DNA of 7,650 bases from contig RFZR01000070.1 in the NCBI GenBank assembly GCA_009920595.1, forward strand, positions 1-7,650, in the 5' to 3' direction. Positions 1 through 4,896 of the stretch are shown piece after piece; the first letter of the stretch is position 1, and every line of letters begins with the position of its first letter. A program made the translations under genes and the position numbers. The notes beneath the pieces are model-generated. The model saw nothing but the letters and a program-made list of their open reading frames with translations, did no database searches and was not told the origin of the DNA. Source of the stretch: Alphaproteobacteria bacterium. Its GTDB lineage: Bacteria; Pseudomonadota; Alphaproteobacteria; Rhizobiales; Beijerinckiaceae.

Positions 1-341
1 GCCACGACGAGGGATAACCCGCTCCAGATGATTCCGATGATTAAACCCCAACGACCGGGGATGCGGCCAGAAGGAATCGGGCGGTTCGGCTCATTGAGCG
101 CGTCGACATGGCGATCGAACCAGTCATTCACCGCCTGGCTCGTCCCGCAGACCAGCGGACCCGACAAAGCGATGCCCAAAACCAACAGGCCGAGGTGATC
201 GAGAACCGGAACACCGGAAGAGACCACGCCGCAGCCAAAGGCCCACATCGGCGCGAACCAGGTAATTGGTTTCAAAAGTTCAAGAATGGCCGCCGGCGCC
301 GGCAGCGCGAGGGTCGAGCGCGTTGAGACCGAATTCGCCAT
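1..341 (-). CDS. bchG: Bacteriochlorophyll synthase BchG, 5' part (partial)
   Basis: BchG is a membrane prenyltransferase of the UbiA family. It attaches a geranylgeranyl or phytyl tail to bacteriochlorophyllide a, the last assembly step of BChl a. Translating the minus strand from ATG at 341 gives about 113 residues, open to the left edge of the window, so the C-terminal two thirds is missing. Visible family signatures are LLKPITWFAPMWAFGCGVVSSG near residues 22-43, GPLVCGTSQAVNDWFDRHVD near 62-81 (the Asp-rich prenyl-diphosphate/Mg-binding motif NDxxDRxxD), and NEPNRPIPSGRIPGRWG just after it. The first hydrophobic helices are clear. The start is chosen because homologues begin shortly before LLKPITWF and no other in-frame ATG lies nearby; no strong ribosome binding site precedes it. 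The gene follows ppsR on the same strand after 53 nt. It may be co-transcribed with aerR-ppsR or read from its own promoter in that gap. Confidence 0.93.
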   Translation of the reverse strand, partial: MANSVSTRSTLALPAPAAILELLKPITWFAPMWAFGCGVVSSGVPVLDHLGLLVLGIALSGPLVCGTSQAVNDWFDRHVDALNEPNRPIPSGRIPGRWGLIIGIIWSGLSLVV

Positions 342-357
342 GGCATGACGGTATGCC
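342..357 (-). repeat. Short inverted repeat abutting the bchG start codon
   Basis: GGCAT (342-346) and ATGCC (353-357) form a perfect 5-bp inverted repeat with a 6-nt loop, ending one base before the bchG ATG. In a transcript it could fold directly against the start codon. No Shine-Dalgarno sequence is seen here. Any regulatory role is inference; a 5-bp stem may also be chance. Confidence 0.3.
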
Positions 358-376
358 TGACAGTTTTTTATGTCAA
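348..376 (-). promoter_or_regulatory. Candidate bchG promoter
   Basis: On the minus strand TTGACA (376-371) is a perfect -35 hexamer. Seventeen nt further is TACCGT (353-348), a weak -10 (3 of 6). Transcription would then begin at or within a few bases of the bchG ATG, giving an almost leaderless mRNA. The -35 lies inside the PpsR-type site, which is the layout expected for repression. The weak -10 keeps confidence low. Confidence 0.3.
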
Positions 377-388
377 TTGAAGCTGACG
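358..388. promoter_or_regulatory. PpsR/CrtJ-type half-site array upstream of bchG
   Basis: Three half-sites stand at identical 8-nt spacing: TGACA (358-362), TGTCA (371-375) and TGACG (384-388). The pair 371-388 fits the known PpsR/CrtJ consensus TGT-N12-ACA with one mismatch (ACG for ACA). Read on the minus strand it is CGTCA-N8-TGACA, the same form as the site at the bchF promoter. The outer pair 358-375 is the everted arrangement TGACA-N8-TGTCA. The array lies in the 53-nt gap between the ppsR stop and the bchG start. Binding by the PpsR encoded next door is inferred, not shown. Confidence 0.5.
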
Positions 389-394
389 ATCAGA

Positions 395-1855
395 TTAGTC
401 CTTTTCCGGACTACCCTTTTCCTCGATGCCATGACGATGGAGCTTCACATAGAGGCTCTGACGACTAAGACCCAGCATATCGGCCGAGCTCGCCCGGTTA
501 TTGTCGTTGAGCTGGAGCGCAGCCTCAATACAAAGCCGCTCGATAATGTCGGTTGTCTCGCGGACAAGATCTTTGAGCGGGACTTTGCCGACAAGCTTGG
601 TCATCTCATCGACCGACCGCAGCAGGCTGCGCTTGCCCGGATCATCGGTTGCGGCCCGCCGCGCGATACGACGGATCGTGAAGCCAATCACCGGCGGATC
701 CGATTCTTTCAGCGCTACGCCTGAAACTTCGACATCTTCAACCGTGCCGAATTGGCCGCGCAATACGGTAGAGAATTGGCGGATGATTTTGTGTTCGATC
801 ACGCTTGAATAAAGGAGGCCGGTATCAACACCGACGCGCCCCAACCAACGATCAAGCGGTTCGCCGCGCGCTTGCTCCTCAGTGCCAAGCTGAACAATTT
901 CAAGAAAGGCCGCATTGGTTGCGATGATGCGACGATCCAAATCCGTGAGAACAAACGCATCAGGCATCGCTTGAATGGCGGCAAGCGCTTGTGATTGCTG
1001 ACGCGGCACCACGACACCCCGTGCGCCGACAGCAAGTGGGAACAAGCGGAACATATAGAGCACCGCATTATTTTCGCGGAATACGGTTGCGCTTGTGACA
1101 GCTTGTTGTTCACCGCCAAGCGAGAGCGCAACATCATCGACGCGACCCACAGAACGCAGCGACGCCAACATCGCAGATACTTTATCAAGATCAGCGCCAG
1201 AGAACGCATCGGTAAAGGCGGAGCCCACCAAACGACGCAATTGCTTATTGAGCAAATTCGCCGCTGCGGGATTGGCTTCCACAACGCGGCCCGAGCGGCC
1301 ATCGACAACGATCAGTGCTTCGGTTGCGACTTGCATCAACAAGCGATAGCGCGTCTCGACATGACGCAAACGCGCATAATCTTGCTCAATCGACAATTCC
1401 GCTGAGACAAGCCGCTGCTGCATTGAAGCGACCATGCGCATGTCACGACCAACAGCGACCGCATGTCCATCGCGACCCGCGCGGATCAACTTATAACGAA
1501 CAGGAAGATCTTCGCCCGCTTTCAAAGGATGATTGAGCTGACGCCACCGCGGTGGTTGGCCCGTCACAACATCCTGCAACATCTCTGTAACTTTAGGGCG
1601 GCTCTCAAGCGTCACCGTGTCGATCAACGCTTTGCCAGGCCAGCCAATGAAAAAATCAGAAGGCAAATCGCCCGAAGCGAACACGCCATCCGTGATCATG
1701 CCGTCCGCATTGATGATGAACACAATATCGCCCGCAGCGGAGAGCACTGACGCCGCCACCGACGGATCAACCGCTTCGAGATGGGCAGAGAGCGCACCAA
1801 TCCCTTGGCCCGCAAGCGGCGCAGATCCCTTTTGTATGGCCTGGTTCTGGTTCAC
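395..1855 (-). CDS. ppsR: PpsR/CrtJ photosynthesis repressor (PAS-PAS-HTH)
   Basis: This is a redox-responsive transcriptional regulator of bch, crt and light-harvesting genes. It binds TGT-N12-ACA pairs; most family members repress under oxygen. The 486-residue product is close to family length. The order is: N-terminal PAS-like domain about 30-140 (GDIVFIINADGMITD), Q-linker helix about 141-170 (MQQRLVSAELSIEQDYARLR), PAS1 about 171-275 (RLLMQVATEALIVVDGRSG), PAS2 about 290-395 (MPDAFVLTDLDRRIIATN), and a Fis-type helix-turn-helix at about 435-475 (SSADMLGLSRQSLYVKLHRHG). The only cysteine is Cys442, in the HTH just before the recognition region; it matches the conserved Cys424 of Rhodobacter sphaeroides PpsR. 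A partner like Cys251 is absent. The start is GTG at 1855, 13 nt after the aerR stop, with no clear Shine-Dalgarno sequence. The next in-frame Met is residue 53, inside the N-terminal PAS-like domain. Coupling to aerR translation is likely. Confidence 0.93.
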   Translation of the reverse strand: MNQNQAIQKGSAPLAGQGIGALSAHLEAVDPSVAASVLSAAGDIVFIINADGMITDGVFASGDLPSDFFIGWPGKALIDTVTLESRPKVTEMLQDVVTGQPPRWRQLNHPLKAGEDLPVRYKLIRAGRDGHAVAVGRDMRMVASMQQRLVSAELSIEQDYARLRHVETRYRLLMQVATEALIVVDGRSGRVVEANPAAANLLNKQLRRLVGSAFTDAFSGADLDKVSAMLASLRSVGRVDDVALSLGGEQQAVTSATVFRENNAVLYMFRLFPLAVGARGVVVPRQQSQALAAIQAMPDAFVLTDLDRRIIATNAAFLEIVQLGTEEQARGEPLDRWLGRVGVDTGLLYSSVIEHKIIRQFSTVLRGQFGTVEDVEVSGVALKESDPPVIGFTIRRIARRAATDDPGKRSLLRSVDEMTKLVGKVPLKDLVRETTDIIERLCIEAALQLNDNNRASSADMLGLSRQSLYVKLHRHGIEEKGSPEKD

Positions 1856-1868
1856 GGAATCAACATGA

Positions 1869-2828
1869 CTAACTTGTGGCAGACTTCCTGACCCAGGAAT
1901 TGGCCAGGTTTACGGCATCATTAACATCCGCCACGCAGGCATCCGCTTCCACAAGGGCCGTCAAATTCGGATAGTCAGCGAGACCAACACCGCCAATCAC
2001 CACTTTGATCGACCGATTGAGAGAATGATAACGCGCGAGCGTGATAGCGGAGCGAAGCGGCTCTAGCAAGCGGTGGCCGCCAAGCGTCAAGCCCATGATA
2101 TCATAGGGTTTCTCGGCAACAGTGGCGGCAATCTCCTCGGCGCCCGCGCGCATGAGACAGTCAACATCCCAGCCATCCCGAAGGAAAAACTCCTCAACAA
2201 TCTTCAAGCCGAATGTGTGCTGCTCGCCCGGTGTCGGAACGAGCAAAACTGAACCTTTTTGGCCATTTTGGTCCAAATTACCGCCATTTACGGGTCGAAT
2301 CTGCCTTGTAATCTGCTGAACACGCGCCAAGCCGACCGTCACATCAACAAAATTGCACAAATCGGCTTCCCACATTTCGCCCATTGTGCGGGCGGCAGGG
2401 GCCATCAAATCGAGCAAAATGGCTTCAACACTCACCCCACGCTCGAGTAAAATCTCGACAAACCGCAAGGCATCGCGACTGTCCGGTCCCACCACAAGGC
2501 GGCAAAATCCCGAAATCACATCCCGATCGAGCGGGTTTCCAGCAGAAATCGTCTCAACAACCGCTGCGGTATCCACACCAAAATTAAGCTGCAAACGGGG
2601 AATAATGACATTCTCGACCGTCTCAGCGAGGAGCCCCCGCAAGGGCAAAGCGGCGCTTTCTTGGGCAAAGTGACCGCGAATATCCAGTCCAGGGCTTGAA
2701 ACCGCCGAAAAACCGGCTGAATTGCCGGAATATCCTAATTCATGATCGGAAAAAGGGTCGCGTCGAGGTCCGGCCATGCCGCCAGCGGCTTGACCGTCTC
2801 TGTCCGTCGTATGATCGGACGTCGACAC
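1869..2828 (-). CDS. aerR: AerR/PpaA cobalamin-binding regulator of photosynthesis genes
   Basis: This is a member of the AerR/PpaA family. These proteins bind cobalamin as a light-sensing cofactor and modulate the partner repressor PpsR/CrtJ. The product has 319 residues. Residues 60-180 form the helical module that caps B12, with the motif WEADLCNFVDVTVGLARVQQ (W153 onward). Residues about 193-312 form a Rossmann-like B12-binding domain, with GEQHTFG at 201-207 (His204 fits the lower axial ligand of the [D/E]xHxxG motif), LTLGG near 247-251, and VVIGGVG near 276-282. The start is GTG at 2828, preceded by a G-rich stretch (GGGGGT on the minus strand) usable as a ribosome binding site. The first ~55 residues are polar and low in family signal, with an internal Met18. 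aerR leads the minus-strand unit aerR-ppsR(-bchG) and is transcribed divergently from bchF, as is usual for this pair. Confidence 0.92.
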   Translation of the reverse strand: MSTSDHTTDRDGQAAGGMAGPRRDPFSDHELGYSGNSAGFSAVSSPGLDIRGHFAQESAALPLRGLLAETVENVIIPRLQLNFGVDTAAVVETISAGNPLDRDVISGFCRLVVGPDSRDALRFVEILLERGVSVEAILLDLMAPAARTMGEMWEADLCNFVDVTVGLARVQQITRQIRPVNGGNLDQNGQKGSVLLVPTPGEQHTFGLKIVEEFFLRDGWDVDCLMRAGAEEIAATVAEKPYDIMGLTLGGHRLLEPLRSAITLARYHSLNRSIKVVIGGVGLADYPNLTALVEADACVADVNDAVNLANSWVRKSATS

Positions 2829-2903
2829 AGATAACCCCCAAACTACCCGAAATCGGGCACGATACCCGGTCCCGAATGACCGAATACGGGATCGGCGTTT
2901 ACC

Positions 2904-2923
2904 GGCATTTCCGCCGAAATGCC
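2904..2923. repeat. Perfect 8-bp inverted repeat in the aerR leader
   Basis: GGCATTTC (2904-2911) and GAAATGCC (2916-2923) are exact reverse complements around a 4-nt loop (CGCC, or GGCG in the aerR transcript). No T-tract follows on either strand, so it is not an intrinsic terminator. It lies about 75 nt upstream of the aerR start. It could be an RNA hairpin in the leader or an operator for a dimeric protein. Confidence 0.55.
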
Positions 2924-3019
2924 CGCCTGTGACGACGAGCCCCTAAACTCCGACCTGCGACAGTCTAACGCGGATCAACTCCCAGGGACAGAGAATTCTT
3001 TCGCCCGCCCCTGATCACC

Positions 3020-3049
3020 ATATTAAGTGTCATTTTTATAAGACGTCAA
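3020..3049 (-). promoter_or_regulatory. Candidate aerR-ppsR promoter
   Basis: Read on the minus strand, TTGACG (3049-3044) and TAATAT (3025-3020) are separated by 18 nt. They match sigma-70 -35 and -10 elements at 5 of 6 and 4 of 6 positions. Operator site 1 fills the spacer. If it is used, PpsR would control its own operon and the bchF operon through the same sites. Confidence 0.4.
3028..3045. promoter_or_regulatory. PpsR/CrtJ-type operator, site 1
   Basis: The sequence TGTCATTTTTATAAGACG fits TGT-N12-ACA with one mismatch in the last base (ACG) and has the AT-rich core seen in such sites. It abuts site 2 and sits between the -35 and -10 of the aerR-facing promoter candidate, so binding would block that promoter. 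The role is inferred from the consensus and from the ppsR gene nearby. Confidence 0.6.
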
Positions 3050-3061
3050 CATTGCTTGACA
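3044..3061. promoter_or_regulatory. PpsR/CrtJ-type operator, site 2
   Basis: The sequence CGTCAACATTGCTTGACA fits TGT-N12-ACA with one mismatch in the first base and has CGTCA/TGACA arms. It starts two bases before the end of site 1, so the two 18-bp sites are tandem. Its right arm contains the TTGACA -35 of the bchF promoter candidate, and its left arm contains the TTGACG -35 of the aerR candidate on the other strand. Tandem pairs suit the cooperative binding known for PpsR/CrtJ. Confidence 0.6.
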
Positions 3062-3085
3062 CCTATAGAGGGCAAGGGGTAGCTT
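3056..3085 (+). promoter_or_regulatory. Candidate bchF operon promoter
   Basis: A perfect -35 TTGACA (3056-3061) is followed after 18 nt by TAGCTT (3080-3085), a weak -10. TATAGA (3064-3069) is a better -10 by sequence but has no -35 at the right distance. The -35 is embedded in operator site 2. This would serve bchF-bchN-bchB-bchH. Confidence 0.42.
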
Positions 3086-3144
3086 TTTCTCTTGGGGGAT
3101 CAGGCCGGCCGTTGGTGCCGGAGGGAGCCCTCGGGAGGATCAGG

Positions 3145-3595
3145 ATGACCGATCCCGACCATTTCGGGGCACCGCAGCCGCAGCTTTACACAGAAGCTGA
3201 GCGGCAAAGGCGGGATTCGTCTCCTTGGACGCTGGTTCAGGGGATCCTTGCGCCTGTCCAATTCATAATCTTTCTTGTGAGTTTCGATCCTCGCGAAAAC
3301 GCTCGCGCTCTACACCATCATGATCACCGGCGCGCTTTGGGAAAAAGATGTCTTCGGACAATATCTCTTCGCACCCGCTTTCTTCTGGGAAGATGTTGTG
3401 AGCTTCGGCGTCATTGCCTTGCATACGCTTTATCTTGCTGGACTCATTTTTGGATGGATGGATGACCGCACACTCTTCGTCATCACACTCTTTGCCTATG
3501 CGACTTATGTGGTGAATGCGGCACAGTTTCTTTTGAAACTTCGCGCGGCTCGCCTCTCTGCACCCGCCTCTCGGCAAGCGGAGGCGCTCTCATGA
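3145..3595 (+). pseudogene. bchF: Vinyl-bacteriochlorophyllide hydratase BchF, frameshifted by an internal deletion
   Basis: BchF is a small membrane enzyme. It hydrates the C3-vinyl group of (bacterio)chlorophyllide to hydroxyethyl on the way to BChl a. The first part starts at ATG 3145 behind GGGAGGA (3133-3139) and reads 46 family-like residues to 3282, ending in LVQGILAPVQFIIFLVS. That frame then turns into non-family sequence and stops after 3462. The family match resumes one frame over from about 3281 (VSILAKTLALYTIMITGALW, then QYLFAPAFFWED and FAYATYVVNAAQFLLKLRAAR) to TGA at 3595. About 18 residues that normally lie between these blocks, the end of helix 1 and the following loop, are absent. 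Phase arithmetic (lost length = 3n+2) and this gap give about 56 nt deleted at 3281-3283. The fragments total about 148 residues against roughly 160-175 for the family. The stop overlaps the bchN start (ATGA). A real inactivation and a sequence error are both possible. Confidence 0.9.
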
Positions 3596-4896
3596 ATCTA
3601 CCGTTCCGTCCTTCGCCGAATGGTAATGACCGCGGCTGCACCGATCAGCAGACATTAAAGCAACGTGGACAACATGAAGTGTTCTGCGGGCTTACAAGCA
3701 TCGTATGGCTTCATCGCAAGATCGAAAACGCTTTCTTTCTTGTTGTGGGCTCACGCACATGCGCGCATCTCATTCAATCCGCCGCCGGTGTGATGATTTT
3801 TGCCGAGCCGCGTTTTGGTACAGCCATCATTGATGAACGTGATCTTGCCGGCCTTGCTGATATCGATGATGAACTTGATTCCGTTGTCGGGCGTTTACTT
3901 GAACGTCGTCCTGATATCGAGCTTCTGTTTCTTGTCGGCTCCTGCCCTTCCGAAGTCATCAAGCTTGATTTGAAACGAGCAGCACAACGACTTTCAAAAC
4001 TTCATATGCCAAAAGTGCGTGTGTTGAATTATTCAGGCTCGGGCATTGAGACCACTTTCACGCAAGGTGAAGACGCGTGTCTTTCCGCGCTTGCCGCCGA
4101 AGGGCAAACAGAAACACAAAACGCATCCGATCATTTGGTCGTTGTCGGTGCCTTGGCTGATATTGTTGAAGATCAATTCCGTAGGCTCTTCTCAGAAATG
4201 GGCATTGATAATGTCACATTTCTGCCAGCAAAGAAGGCGAATGCGCCACTCATCATTGGGTCCAAAACAAAATATCTTCTCGCTCAACCTTTTTTGGGTG
4301 ACACCGCACGCGTTCTTGAAGATCGCGGCGCGAAGCGGATTACGGCCCCTTTCCCGCTCGGGGCTGAAGGCACAACAGCTTGGTTGAAAGCCGCTGCACA
4401 GAGCTTTGGCGTGAGTGAAGAAAAATTCGAAAGTGCAACGGCAGCCGGTCATCGTCGTGCGTTGATTGCCATGGAAGCGCATCGGGATGCGTTGCAAGGC
4501 AAGCGCATTTTCTTCTTCCCCGATTCGCAATTGGAAGTGCCACTCGCGCGTTTTGTTTCCGAAGAACTCGGTATGCGGCTTGTTGAGGTAGGCACCCCCT
4601 ATCTTCACCGCGCGCATCTTTCCGAAGATCTCGCACGTCTTCCTGCGGGTACCTTATTGTCTGAAGGACAAGATGTTGAACGTCAGCTTGATCGCTGTCG
4701 TGCCGAAGATCCTGATCTTGTTGTGTGTGGTTTGGGCCTTGCCAATCCGCTTGAAGCGGAAGGCATGACAACCAAATGGTCAATCGAACTCGTCTTCACA
4801 CCAATCCAAGGTTATGATCAGGCCGGTGACCTCGCCCGATTATTCTCGCGACCCCTTGATCGTCGCACAAGACTCGGGGGGCTCCTATGCAACTAA
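3592..4896 (+). CDS. bchN: DPOR subunit N, BchN
   Basis: BchN is the light-independent protochlorophyllide reductase subunit N. With BchB it forms the NB heterotetramer, a nitrogenase MoFe-like catalytic component that reduces the D-ring double bond of protochlorophyllide using electrons from BchL. The 434-residue product has the usual length and is complete. The three cysteine ligands of the NB [4Fe-4S] cluster are Cys32 (EVFCGLTS), Cys57 (GSRTCAHL) and Cys118 (LVGSCPSE), each offset by six from Cys26, Cys51 and Cys112 of Rhodobacter capsulatus. Other family blocks are NYSGSGIETTFTQGEDACL, GAEGTTAWLKAAA, KRIFFFPDSQLE, VEVGTPYLHR, and LANPLEAEGMTTKWSIELVF near the C terminus. The start is ATG 3592, behind GGAGG (3580-3584), and overlaps the bchF stop by 4 nt. 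The stop overlaps the bchB start by 10 nt. The gene is probably coupled to both neighbours, so premature termination in bchF could lower its translation. Confidence 0.97.
   Translation: MNLPFRPSPNGNDRGCTDQQTLKQRGQHEVFCGLTSIVWLHRKIENAFFLVVGSRTCAHLIQSAAGVMIFAEPRFGTAIIDERDLAGLADIDDELDSVVGRLLERRPDIELLFLVGSCPSEVIKLDLKRAAQRLSKLHMPKVRVLNYSGSGIETTFTQGEDACLSALAAEGQTETQNASDHLVVVGALADIVEDQFRRLFSEMGIDNVTFLPAKKANAPLIIGSKTKYLLAQPFLGDTARVLEDRGAKRITAPFPLGAEGTTAWLKAAAQSFGVSEEKFESATAAGHRRALIAMEAHRDALQGKRIFFFPDSQLEVPLARFVSEELGMRLVEVGTPYLHRAHLSEDLARLPAGTLLSEGQDVERQLDRCRAEDPDLVVCGLGLANPLEAEGMTTKWSIELVFTPIQGYDQAGDLARLFSRPLDRRTRLGGLLCN

Larger units (their letters stand above)
2829..3144. promoter_or_regulatory. 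Divergent aerR / bchF control region (316 nt, no gene)
   Basis: This stretch separates the GTG of aerR from the ATG of bchF. I find no credible coding sequence. It holds the tandem PpsR-type sites at 3028-3061, promoter candidates in both directions around them, and a strong inverted repeat at 2904-2923. It also holds shorter GC-rich repeats at 2846-2882, such as CCCG (2846-2849) with CGGG (2854-2857) and CGGTC (2867-2871) with GACCG (2878-2882). The aerR leader would be about 185 nt and the bchF leader about 60-70 nt. I see no cobalamin riboswitch, despite the B12 link of AerR. Confidence 0.75.

Noticed and set aside
397..412. AGTCC-N6-GGACT inverted repeat at the ppsR stop, as a terminator
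   Set aside because: The stem is only 5 bp, no T-tract follows on the minus strand, and the repeat lies within the ppsR coding end.
799..1308. 169-residue minus-strand reading frame inside ppsR
   Set aside because: It is an alternative frame of the ppsR PAS region with skewed composition and no family match.
1852..1866. Four-codon minus-strand ORF (ATG at 1866, TGA overlapping the ppsR GTG) as a translational coupling peptide
   Set aside because: It is too short to distinguish from chance and has no ribosome binding site. Simple coupling from the aerR stop explains ppsR translation equally well.
2829..3020. Cobalamin riboswitch in the aerR leader
   Set aside because: AerR is B12-linked, but I see no B12-box-like sequence; the repeats are short GC-rich palindromes only.
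3121..3132. GAGGG-AG-CCCTC palindrome just before the bchF ribosome binding site, as a regulatory hairpin
   Set aside because: The 2-nt loop is too tight for a stable hairpin as drawn, and short GC palindromes are common in this composition.
3052..3465. 137-residue plus-strand reading frame as an intact protein
   Set aside because: It begins with a TTG inside the operator. After residue FLVS its C-terminal half is out-of-frame bchF sequence rich in His and Arg. It is the frameshifted bchF, not a separate gene.
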